From Paramacrobiotus metropolitanus (Eukaryota; Tardigrada; Eutardigrada; Parachela; Macrobiotidae): 64,000 nt of DNA. The DNA lies in the NCBI RefSeq assembly GCF_019649055.1, contig NW_026570280.1, positions 186,001-250,000 of the forward strand, written 5' to 3'. Each line of letters starts with the position of its first letter. Position 1 is the first letter of the stretch. Positions 23,916 to 36,100 of this stretch are shown here, piece after piece. A program made the position numbers and the translations under genes. The notes under the pieces are model-generated. The model ran no database searches. It was not told where the DNA came from and was given only the letters and a program-made list of their open reading frames with translations.

Positions 23916-24784
23916 TTGGTTCTGCTACTTGACTTCGAGCTCCGCGTGAAATTATTTCGTAACTGCCTGTTGTTAAATAAATTCGCGCGAAATACAGAAT
24001 TCCAATTCCTTATATTCGTCTAATGCACATATCGTGTAATTATCTTATTAGGTGACGCTATAGCCATTCCTAACACCCTCGTTTTTTATCACCACCCCTT
24101 TTCCGCACACCGCACACGTTTTCAATTAACTAACTAAGTTTTCAGACACCATGCTTTTTATAGGCACTTCTTAGATAAATGCGTTTTTGCGTAAACTAAT
24201 TATAATTATTAGGATGCACAAACACCGCTGTACCTTTGAATGCCATACAGCGACAAGTGGTAAAAAGGCTGTTACGGTTCGTCGCAGACAACCAAAGCGG
24301 AAATCACCATACGAGGAAGCAGAAGCAAAGAAAAAATGTCGAATCGCGTGCTGAACGAAGTTCGCAAAATAGATCTTAACACTTCTATAGATGTCGTTGT
24401 TTCCGATGCGGGAAATGTCACGAATACTACAGTTATTAAGTCAGAAGTGCAAAGAAACTGCATCGAAATTAATGAACTAAAAAAGAGTCGATGTACGCGT
24501 AACTGCTGAGTATGCGGTTGTTATACAATTCATGTTATCTGATCAGTGAAACAAACCCATTGTTGGGTGGAAGACTTGAAAACAATTTTAAATGATTTGG
24601 TGTCATCAGATGCTGTATCGTCGGCTCAAGTTAGCACTATTTTTCACGGAGCGCTAAATCGATTATAAGTCGTTTATGACAAAAAAATTTACAAAAAACT
24701 TATAAAAAAGCAAAACCGGGTGTCCATAAAAAGCAACAACGGGTTTTTGTCATATAATTATGGCTGTGGCTAACGCCGCCACAG

Positions 24785-25410
24785 TTCACAACAAAACGCT
24801 ATTGTCACTACAGTCCACATCGCAATTTGGCTGATGGCACTCCAAACGTCATTTGACTTAAATTCATCTGCACTACAGTTGGCTTATGGCACTACTACAG
24901 TCAGTTGACCATCGGTTTCATACACTACAGAACGCTAATGATACGACATAGGTAAATGGTTCAGATAATATTAAACATCAACATAATTGGTGTGCAACCT
25001 TTGGCATTCTACCGCCGATATGAGGCAGCGATTCCATGGATGGAGTCTTTCATAAGACAGTCTTGTACGTGCTTTCTTATTTTTGCAAAAGACAGCTTTA
25101 CAGTTGTGGGACCACTTTCAACCAGTACATCCGCAGCGAAGGCTATCGCAAATATCTCACAATCCACCATGTATTACTGCACACCTGTACATTTTTCATT
25201 GTACACCCTGTACATGTACAACCCGCAAATTATTTGTAACAGGTGTATGAGAGACACTACTTTAGGTACTCGTACATAGCTTAAACAGCATATGACTAGT
25301 AGTGCCATTAGCGAACTGTAATATGCACTATAATTAGAAGTAAAATGACCGTTTGGAGTGCAATCAGCCAAATTGCGATGTGGACTGTAGTGATAGTGTT
25401 ATGTTAAAAC
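24785..25410. repeat. foldback/TIR element with ~70-bp arms
   Basis: The left arm includes ACTACAGTCCACATCGCAAT and TTTGGCTGATGGCACTCC. The right arm (about 25340-25400) is its reverse complement with few mismatches. The interior is non-coding and has further CACTACAG direct repeats. A clean target duplication was not found. Confidence 0.55.
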
Positions 25411-26042
25411 ACTATTGAAAAGGACGTTTGTAAAAACCAAGGTGCAAAAATGTGGCTTTAAAAAACGAGGGTGAAAAGGGTGGCTATACTGAATTCATAT
25501 TATATTATCTGTACTCTTTCCCTAAAAAATCATGCTGTAAGTGCTTTATCCTAAAAGTCGGAATATTTATTTATGAAATTGACACCAAATCCGGTCGGGA
25601 AAACGAAAATGCAAACGGGACAACACTGTCAGACAACAAAATTTAACTTGGCATGTACCTGTACTAATCCGCCTGTTGACAGTGGGAGTAACTGCTCTCT
25701 GCTGCATCGTGCACGCGCTGCACTGAATATCTGGCTGCCAAAAGCACAGCAGCCAGCCGTAAATTGTCAAAATTCGTTGCATGGAAAGGACAAGACCACT
25801 TTTTCATCGAGAAAACAAGAATACCTTGCTCGAAACTATGATCAACTACCTTAATCCTGCTTAATACTTATTGCAATCTCAAATCATTCGCTGAATTGGA
25901 TAAATACATTAAAGCGTCATTCAAAGAGATTCAATTTTATAACTCCCGCAAAAAAATTTCCGTTCCGACCTCAGTTCGTTACAGTGTATGTGTATTCCCC
26001 CTCGTCGTCCTTCTTTCTCATACCGATTGTATACTGCACTCA

Positions 26043-27290
26043 TGACCCGTAATGTGACGACGGCTAAAATTGAAACTGTCACTCCCCCGACGTAACTTAA
26101 AACCATCTCATTATTCAGTAAATGGCATGTACCAGTGGTCTATTATGACCCATAATGTGACGACGGCAAAAATTGAAACTGTCACTCCCCCGACGTAACT
26201 TAAAGCCATCTCATTATTCGGAAAATGGCATGTACCAGTGGTCTAAAAGTTACGGTCTAGCATCCTTGAAGTGTAGTCACAGGACTTGCACAATATGTCA
26301 AACGTTTCTGGCCAAAACTAACGAAACAAGGCAGTGGTTTTCACTTAGCGCTTGCTTGCACTCCCATACCAATCCTCTTATGACCCATAATGTGACGACG
26401 GCTAAAATTGAAACTGTCACTCCCCCGACGTAACGTAAAGCCATCTCATTATTCGGAAAATGGCATGTACCAGTGGTCTAAAAGTTACGGTCTAGCATCC
26501 TTGAAGTGTAGTCTCAGGACTTGCACAATATGTCAAACGTTTCTGGCCAAAACTAACGAAACAAGGCAGTGGTTTTCACTTAGCGCTTGCTTGCACTCCC
26601 ATACCAATCCTCTTATGACCCATAATGTGACGACGGCTAAAATTGAAACTGTCACTCCCCCGACGTAACTTAAAACCATCTCATTATTCAGTAAATGGCA
26701 TGTACCAGTGGTCTATTATGACCCATAATGTGACGACGGCAAAAATTGAAACTGTCACTCCCCCGACGTAACTTAAAGCCATCTCATTATTCGGAAAATG
26801 GCATGTACCAGTGGTCTAAAAGTTACGGTCTAGCATCCTTGAAGTTTAGTCTCAGGACTTGCACAATATGTCAAACGTTTCTGGCCAAAAGTAACGAAAC
26901 AAGGCAGTGGTTTTCACTTAGCGCTTGCTTGCACTCCCATACCAATCCTCTTATGACCCATAATGTGACGACGGCTAAAATTGAAACTGTCACTCCCCCG
27001 ACTTAACTTAAAGCCATCTCATTATTCAGAAAATGGCATTTAACAGTGATCTAAAAGTTGCGGTCTAGCATCCTTGAATTTTAGTCTCAGGACTTGCACA
27101 GTGTGTAGTAATGCAAACGTTTCTGGCCAAAAGTAACGAAACAAGGCAGTGGTTTTTACTTAGCGCTTGCTTTCTCTCCCATACCAATTATATAATCTTC
27201 TTATGACCCATAATGTGACGACGGCTAAAATTGAAACTGTCACTCCCCCGACGTCTTAAAACCATTTCACTAATTAATAAATCCCATTTA
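26043..27290. repeat. tandem array with alternating 103- and 235-bp units
   Basis: Units beginning TGACCCATAATGTGACGACG start at 26043, 26146, 26381, 26616, 26719, 26954 and 27204, i.e. lengths 103, 235, 235, 103, 235, 250 and a partial. The 103-bp unit is the 235-bp unit lacking its 3' part, so the array has a higher-order pattern. Each long unit carries the same 86-codon frame, which merely follows the repeat. It is not a gene. Confidence 0.85.
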
Positions 27291-29639
27291 CTAGTGATCG
27301 ACAACGTTTGGGATTATTTTTAAACTTCGGCGAAAGAATCTTTACATACAAGGGTTTCGCTCGTTGCAATATGCCAGATCACGTCCCTCACTCAACCTCC
27401 AAGCACATACCATTTATAAGGTTGCACTGAAAAAATATTATTGTGTTTTCCGTACATCTCAATTTTTTTGTATTATTTTTTTTCACAGCAATAGCAAGGT
27501 TTCACTTACCTGAAATTCTTAGCCAAGTGACTCCGCAGTACATAAGTTCTATCTTCTCGAAGCCTTATAATTACAGCTGCATTGATTTTGCATAAGGACA
27601 ACAGAAATTTGTGACTTTTCGTTTTTTTCTTAATTAGCCTCTAAAAGCACAATTCGATTCATTCTGTCCTAAAGAATGAACGAAGTGAACCTCAGAGCGC
27701 CACTAAAGCGCTCAGCATGGAAATACTAGACCACGTGCAGTAGGGACGCGTTGTGATTATAATAACTGCACATGCTCTACAGAGGCGCTGCTTCACGTAC
27801 AGTGATGTTCAGATTCTGTTACAGCCGATTTATTGCGATGACCTTGCAGGTTGCTAGGGAATTTGTCAATCTATCCTAGTATTGAGCACATGGTACTTAC
27901 TGTTTTAGTAAATAACCAGTAAGGTAAGTCCTGTAATTGCTTGGGTCTGTGTACGGTGTAATCAATATAAACTTTTTTACTTTTATGAAAAACCTGTGAC
28001 TGTATTGTATCGCTAATCTGAATAAAATCGTACAGCAGGGTTTTCAAAAGTCTGCACGTTTACTCAACATTGCCAACGCTTTGTATTTAGTAGCAGAGGT
28101 AAATTTATGGAGGGCACGTGCCCGCCCTCACCCCGGAATTTTTCCGGAAGTGGGTACTCTAAAAAAATAAAGGAGGGATTATTGTTTACATATTACATAT
28201 TATTGTTTACATATTATTGTTTACATAAAACCAAATAAATTAAAAGTTTACATATTGCTTACTGGTCACAGTTTGAATGTAACCAGCTTTGCAAAATACA
28301 CGCAAATTTTCGTTGAATTTCTAGCGTTTTTTTGCGGTAAATCCGACAGTTAGCTACTCGGCTTCGGCCTCCGCGCTCCGCGCGAAGGTTGCTTCTTATT
28401 GTACTTGTATGCGCACGGAATTAGCATTAAGTTCATCGCTTCGCAATATGCACACGTGTTATTACGGATATTTACTTATTTTTGAATAAACAAACCATAC
28501 TCCAAGTAGTGCATTACAAGAAATTCGAAATATTTTATTTATTTTTATAGAATTTTTACCAATTTCCTCAATGAAAACGTCTTCCAGCTTTGCGCTTCGC
28601 GCGAAAGTTTACCTTTCTGTAGATTCTATACATGCTACGGCCTTAATACATGCTCTTTAGATTTCACAGCAAAAAATTTGGAACTATAGTACATCTACTA
28701 TTTTTAATGGAATTTCTAGCAATTCTTGAAGGAAAATCTCTTGTTTGCTTCGCGCGAAAATAGGTAATTGTTGTATTTGCTTTACAAGCAAACTAAAATT
28801 AAAATGTTTTTCAAAAAAATTTCAATGTAATATTCGCAGCAATAAGTAATTATAAGTTTACAGTCTTTTTGGGTTGCCGGGTTCTCAGTGCCCCTCCCAA
28901 CCAAACAACTTGAATTCGCCAATGTTTAGCGTATTCAGTAGTAATTAATTTTACTTTGCAAAGCGTTATGCAGCTATAAATTATATACACAAGTTACCCA
29001 CGGATAAAAATAGATAAGGAAACTTTTTTAAACTTCGTCTGGCTTAATTTTTTATATTTTGTAGTGTGTTATTTCTTGTACATTAAAACATACGAAATGG
29101 TTGTGAACTTGTGCGCCCCGGTTGTTTAGGCACACAGAAATTGGCTTCGCGGACCCTAACGTTAATGGCTAGAATTCTCTAATTTTATTTTTTCAGCTTT
29201 TTGTTGTTTCTACATGATTTCTTTTTCCTCGATTAACCATTGAGGTTGCAGGATAGTAGAACTAGAGAGAGAGAGCTGCCAAAAAAATTCAAAAGTTGAG
29301 CCAAATGCTGTCCTGCTTTTAGGCGCGCTTTAGAAACTGCTACTTGATGACTGATACAGTAAAGTTATCAACTTACAGTAAAGTTGATACAGTAAAGTTA
29401 TAGCTTAATTACTCACACTGCATAAAGCCAGTCGGTTTCCGGTGCACTCTACTAAAGTCCGCTACAGATACTGCAAAACTGATTCAAAAAATATGTACAG
29501 CAAGAATGTTAATATAGCAGGTGCTCACGCCTGTAACATCCACCCGCCAAATATATATATATCAACGTTAAGGTTAACGAAGAAACGTTAAGGTTGTTAT
29601 GCAGTCGTTCTTGAGACAGATGCTTACGAATTTACGCTA
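27291..29639. other. AT-rich intergenic region
   Basis: No supported gene. Three or four degenerate copies of a segment ending CTTCGCGCGAAA (28320-28760, a relative near 31490) point to an old tandem or dispersed repeat. Confidence 0.4.
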
Positions 29640-30186
29640 GTTTTCGCACCATTGCGTGGATTTGCTCGGATTACGGTAAGGCAGAAATCCATCACGCACA
29701 AATTGAAACAAAATGTGCCCGGTATGGTGTGCCGATCACTGGTTTCGGCCGGTATCCCAGCGAAGCTTGGACCCGCGCGGTATTTCCCACACGTCCGATC
29801 GTCGTCCGGACGGTTGCACGACGTTTGCCCGAAAACGTGGCATGTGCCTAGCATGAGACGTGACCTGCGTCGACACAGTCGCCCCATGGCCTATCAAGTC
29901 CACTTCAGCAGCTATGGGATCCGCCGCCGCCAAGGCCGAAGACAAGAAAAGTAAACTATACGCGTACCTCAAAGGCAGATACATTTTCGCTCCTCTAGCT
30001 TTCGAGACACTCGGGTCTGGGGATAGATCGGCATCTGGCTTAGTGAAGGAAACCGGCAAGCGACTACGGCAGCACACTGGTGAACCTCGCTCCCATGAAT
30101 TCTTACGCCAGCGTCTATCGATCGAAATTCAGCGAGGCAATGCAGTGTCCGTTCTTGGAACCATTGGTGAATCGGATTATTTATGA
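29640..30186 (+). pseudogene. degenerate REL retroelement fragment (3' end)
   Basis: Two frames together match the C-terminus of the REL element: first a piece around VSAGIPAKLGP, then after a frameshift near 29860 TCVDTVAPWPIKSTSA, FETLGSGD and the family end FLRQRLSIEIQRGNAVSVLG, stopping at 30184-30186. No RT motifs remain. Plus strand, truncated at its 5' side. Confidence 0.7.
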
Positions 30187-30189
30187 GAA

Positions 30190-33140
30190 ATTTTGTTCTT
30201 GTAATTAATTCTGTTTATGTTACAAAATTCGCAGTGTGACTGGCTTGTGCTGATAAAAACAATTTTTGCCGTATTTAGAATTCGCGAACCGAACATTCGC
30301 ATAGTTCGTGTGAGACCTCCGAACAACATGGACATACTATACAACAGTAACTTGATGTCGCGATCGTGGGATATCCAACGTCGTTGGCCCAACTGTGCTG
30401 TCGTATTAGAAGGACTGCTCAACCTCCAGTAACGTGACTGCGTACGGGAGTAGTTGGAGTTGTAGTAGGAAGCCAAGTCAAGAAAAGAACTGGAGAAACC
30501 GCACCAGTATCTCGGCTTGTGTTTATTATCAGCTATGCAGCTTCAGTGCAGTTATTATCAGCTTCTCGAAAGATACAACACAATTAAATACACTATAACA
30601 CAGGCAGATACAATACAGACTGTATAATTGCTGTTTAAACGCCAGATCGATAGAAACACATTCCCCTCGCGGCTAGCGATAGTAGTCAACGAAAACGTAT
30701 ATTTCACAATCTTGTCAAAGACGTTAACACTTGTCGCAAAATTCGAAAGTGATTGATTTTCAAATGCCGGTGTGAACCGATCAGCGCGGTAACCACGACG
30801 AGAAGTTAACTGCATCAATACATATTCGCCAATACTTAAGATTGGGCAAAGTTAAAAATTATAGCAATCCGAATTACACGTAATTTGCTTCCTGTGAAAT
30901 GATAAGCTTAATACTATGACATGGCTATTCGGTTTACGATGGAGAGATGTTCGTCACTTCGGCTTCCTTTATTTTGGACATGTTGATATGACTTATGAAT
31001 TTACTTTGATCGTTGCCTTTATCGTTTTCCCAATTCATCTTGATGTTTTAGAGCAAGTTAACGCTTTCCGATGAAATCATCCCACCATGTTTGTTAAACA
31101 ACTTCACGTTTCCTCGGCGTTTTTGTTATGCGGTATGGTTATGTATTACTGTAAAAAATGTCGAACTACGTCCTCTGGTACATGTGTATTGCCCCGATGG
31201 ACGGTTAAAAGGAATATTGCCGAAATGCGAGCGAACGCGCACATTTGCTATCTTCGCAACACTGACAGAAGCTGACAAGATTGAGAAACATAAAGCTGTT
31301 TTTGTTGCCTAACCTGCAGTGGCGAATTCAACGAAGGGGCATGAAGGGCTTCCCTTTACATTTGTTTAAAAGTTTGGTATTTCAAGCAAGCTGGGTGGGG
31401 GAGGGAGGGTTCCAATTTTCAATTTTTGCGAAAAATTGGAAAATTTCCAATTACGGTTACGGTTGCGAACTGATGTTCTTGCGATTGTCGGCGTGAAATC
31501 ACTCTTTGCGCTCCGCGTGGAACTACGTAGCACCTTACTGCACTTTAACTGTCCTTAAATCTGTAGAAAATCTCAGCAGGGAATAGAGCGTATTTCATCT
31601 TTTCATCCGGTTTAGTAAACCATATACATATCGTAACGTATACGTTGATGTGTCTCAACAATCTGTTACTCTTATTTTACATTTCGAACAACCGGTCACC
31701 CGTGCAGCGTTTTACATGAATAACTGCTGATCGCAGTAGCAATAACGTGTATGTATGTACAATAAAAATAAATTTTGATTTTAATCCCGAAGTAGCTTTG
31801 CGGATATTTCCGGTTCCTGAAGGTACGAGAGGCAGGAACAAGGCACATAAAGATCAGGGTGGTCAAATATTCAGAACATAAAGTAAAACTGACCGGTTAT
31901 TGAGAAATGCCAACGCGCAAAGAATGTTTTTGTACGGCCATTTATTCGCACCATAGAAAGGACCACTATCCCGCCCCACGAGAGAGTCAGCCCTGGACTT
32001 GTGACATACGTACTGAAGGTACCGGTTTTAATTCTACTGGACATGCTGTAAAAAGTGCAAAGCGCACAGGAAAAGTGCATAGCGCAAAGCAAGCCGACGC
32101 GCGGGAATTGCTGTAGTTAACGTAAACTATCCCAACCTGGCGGCGCAGGGTATGCATATTCGTGATCCAGGATCACCTAAAAACGTACTCAATATTCTAA
32201 ACTAAAACATCTGGAAATTTCTAGATGTTACCGGCTAATTTTAATTGCCAGACGAGTAAGGGCAGACGCCACAGATAGTAACAAAGTGACAACCACTTAA
32301 CCCCTACAAATTTCACAGTACGTCGCCGCAGGATATTAAGCTCCTTTTGCATGTACTGTATTCGCTCGCACATCTTGAACCACAGAGTCTGTGTACGGGA
32401 AAAACGCGCATTCAATATACACACTCTAACCGGGCCAAATGCGCGATTCGCGATTTGATAAATTTCTGATGTCTTTGCAACATCTGCTCTGGAGAACTTC
32501 TTGAATATTAAAAAAAATTAGAGCTCTAAGAATTTTTAATCATGCTTATGCTCGAAAGCAGCCATTAACATACAGCTTTGCCGTAAGCACGAGTTACAAA
32601 CTGATTTGTTGTGGTTTTGGGGGTGCCCCTGGAGGGGAGGTACGTTCAGCGTCAACATTCTTGATGGCGATGAACCACAGACAATTCGAGCTTTCAGCTA
32701 GAGAACCTTTTTTTCCAGAGTGAACTGCCATTTAAATGAAAAGTCTTGATTTATTGGATAAATTCACAAGAAGAACTGTTCATCTTGAAACCAAATGAGC
32801 AATATTTCGTAGTCGTGCATTTTGCCCGGTTAGAGTGTGTATACTGAATGCGTGTTTTTCCCGTACACACACTCTGTGGTTCAAGATGTGCGAGCGAATA
32901 CAGTACATGTCCTTTTGCTCTGTAGATCGGACATGGAGAACTAACGAATGGTGATAATTGTTCGTTGGTTGGCCTTCACAGTCTCCCGGATCCATTCATA
33001 TCTAGATATTACTGTACTGTTAACTGTAGTACTTGAATTTAGAAATAATGCACTGCCTTACGACATTGTGTGTTTGTTTATGGCTTGTACTGCTGTGATC
33101 AATAAGTAATCTCGCGATCTCTTGTAATCTTTTATGCGAT
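30190..33140. other. intergenic region upstream of the adhesion GPCR
   Basis: No supported gene. A foldback element lies at 32340-32920. The rest is AT-rich with no splice-consistent exon. Confidence 0.4.
32340..32920. repeat. foldback element with ~100-bp arms
   Basis: The left arm holds GCATGTACTGTATTCGCTCG and ACACTCTAACCGGGC. The right arm (32816-32915) is its reverse complement, including GCCCGGTTAGAGTGTG. The spacer of about 370 bp is non-coding. No target duplication was recognised. Confidence 0.6.
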
Positions 33141-36100
33141 ATGCTAACATCTGCTGCGTTTGGTAAACATGTGCTGATCCTTGCAGTTGCGCTTGCGCTC
33201 CATTATCCAGCTGTATGCAGTGAAACCAGAGCGTCACCAGAACCCGTGCTATCACACGAGTGCTTCAACAGGACGGAGCTGCTGGCTTCTTGTGACATGG
33301 GAACCAAGGCCCAGCCGGACAACAGCAGTGCCGTCATTGCAGCATGCTCGCAGCAGCCCGAGACTACATGGTACCGGCGCTACGACGGCGCTAACGGCCC
33401 TTTTCATGAATCTACTCGCTTTCAGTTCGATTTAGTTGCAGAGATCGGCAGCTTTAATGGTGCGTCTTTCTTAAAATTTAAAGCTGTTTTAGCTTCAGAG
33501 TAGCGTAATGTTTGTATCTTTCCGCGCTCAAACTGTGCCTCTGACTACTGAAACTCTGACCCTAAATACTCCAAATCCGGCTGTGACCGCAACATTTTGA
33601 ATACCAAACCTCCGATTCAGCCCAATAAAAAAAGGAACTTCAGTTTTTTAGGTTTTACTTTGGTTTCTCAGGTTATTCATGATGTTATCTTAGGTTTCCT
33701 AGGTGGGGTGCTTTATTCACTTGTGGTACAAGGTGTTAGGCATTAATTAAGAACATCACAATTTTACAACATTAAAACTTCATTAAACTTTTCCGCCCCT
33801 TCCTTTGTTCCCATAACCGAAGCCGCGTTCCCCCGCTGTACCTCCAGTGACAATCTTTCACGTAAAAATTCGTAGGAACGCTTTTCTCCTGTCTGCTGTT
33901 CCAGCCGCTTGCCCAGTTATTTGATTATGGCGTTAGCGGCCGGTCCCCAAGGGCCCATTGTTTCAAGTAAGAATATACCTCCCGCTCAAGTGCGCATATA
34001 GCCCGACTTCTTTTCCTCCGCTTCCAAAGCACTTGTGCCGGCGTTTGCCGCCGTGGATTTAATGTGAGACGGCGCAACAGTGTCCACACAAGTGACATCC
34101 CACGCTAGGTTAATCACATAGTTTATTTTTTCTTGGGTTATATTGTCGGGTCGGCCAACTTTACCTTTGCCCGCCCTTTGCGTTTGTCTTTACAGTTTGC
34201 CTTTTCTCCTTTACCTTTACCTTTGCCATTGCCGCCGTGATTACCTTAACCGTCAAAAAGTTATCGTTAAAAAAAACTTTCAAAAGTGCTCTCGTTAATC
34301 TACCTTCTAAAATTAAATTATCGTCGCCATCAGCAGCTTCAAAAATGAGACTTTTCTATGATAATTGATGCATTAACCTTAAGATGCATTTTCGTGCCGC
34401 CAGTCTGGAAAAAGTTTATCCAGATTGCCGGCAAAAAAATCGTAAGTTTTTAAAAAAGTTAACCATTCACTGATTATACGGCCGAAGGCGACAGCGGAAA
34501 TAGGCGGCCTACAGAGTAGTTACGCAAGGCATTTCCTCTAATTAGAATTTTCCCATTTGTATAGCGAATTATTGAATAAACAAAAAATTTGCAATTTTGT
34601 TCTTCTTGTTTTGAACCCTATAAAAAAAGATACTACTGATGTCACATTTTTGCAGCAAAATTTACTCTAACAAATGCAATAAAACAACATTAAAACCATC
34701 GAAGTGCAGGATGCGTTGTACCGATACGAGTATTGAAACTAATTCATTAGTTTGATTTTATTTTAACTTTTGTTAACAAATTTTACGGAGTTTCTAAAAC
34801 ACCAAGAAGAGGAAAGCCATTGCTAGTCAGCGAGTTCCTTTTATACAGTACAGCGACAGTATTCGCACAAGTTAAAATTTCACAATCAGCGATCCCAGGA
34901 TAAAATTATTACTCACTAGCAGACCCCGCGCAAATTGCGCGGAATAAGTCCGCGAAGGATTATTACCTTTTCAACGCTATACGCAAAACTATAAAATAAC
35001 AATTGCAAATGTAATTTTAATGAGCGAAACCTAGCGCAATTTAATTTATTTCCACTGGCAAATATTTTAATGGCAATTGTTTTAATGGTTAAAGTCTCGT
35101 TGATTCGTTGGCTCTGATTGCGGAATAACGTCAAGCGAAGAAATTTGAAAGTTTCCCCTCAAAAATTTGCCGTTTCCATGTACACCTTATTAGTTCTACA
35201 GACAGTAAATAAATAATACATAAAAAAATTCAAAGATACCCTGTCTGCCACTCCCGATTTCCGGCCGCATTTTCCTAATCGGCGCGGGCGCCCCGCTACA
35301 GTACTGTTTTACCACAATCACTGCCGAAAGCTGTCATTGTCCAACTTCCTGTGTTTTCTTTTGTTTTGTTAGGAAATCATATATAAAAAATCTTCGAAAA
35401 ATAGAATCAAAATTGGCGTGGTTCTCCGTAAAGCTTTTTGAATGTTGGACCAAAGCGTTGGAATTTATAACAAAATGAAGTCGTTTAATTTTCGCAAAGG
35501 TTACGTACAGGTATGCAATTCTTAATGGAATTTTGAATTTCATAGATAATTTTCATAATGTAGAATTTTTCCAAGATGGCTGACCGACTAATTCCTACTG
35601 ACCAATCAATTACCTAACTATAACCGTGTTTTGCAAATATGTGTCCCCCCAATGACAGAATTCCCGCAATACCGTTCCGACGTTCCCTCCCGGCCTCCCT
35701 TACCCTTTGTTTCGCCATGATTTTGAAGCTCTGAAGTATTAGACAAATTTATACTATCCCAAAACCCGTTACCCCCCCTCCCCCCCACCCATATGTAAGA
35801 ACCTGCTGGTTACATACAGTCTGGCCAAGACGAACAAAATACAACGAAACATCCGCGTTAAAGTGCGTGTGCCGACGTATAGTGAAGTTGTCAACGCGAT
35901 GAAAGTTTGGGAAAGATACGTGTACGCCAATAATTCTGCTTGTTCCGATTTTTTGCATAAAGCGCAGGACATTTTATCTAAAGAGGTTGCGACGAAAAGC
36001 TGGCTAATGCAGCGAAAGCAAAGCAACAGACGCTAGATTCTTTTTTTGTTAAACTGTAAGTTTTTGTTCAGTTGTTAGAGAAGGGCACAGTGCATATTCT

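Larger units (their letters stand above)
23178..26042. other. intergenic region
   Basis: No supported gene. Contains a 33-bp-period minisatellite (23808-23915), a TIR element (24785-25410) and a dispersed segment at about 25640-25790 that recurs at about 53590-53750. Confidence 0.45.

Noticed and set aside
25573-25854. Plus-strand 93-codon frame
   Set aside because: It covers a dispersed repeat also found at 53.6 kb, where the frame is not conserved.
26173-27006. Three identical 86-codon frames that could look like a repeated peptide gene
   Set aside because: They recur only because the DNA unit repeats. There is no start context, signal peptide or splice structure.
35750-35800. C-run cluster as a G-quadruplex regulatory site
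   Set aside because: Only two long C-runs, within a transposon interior; insufficient for a regulatory claim.
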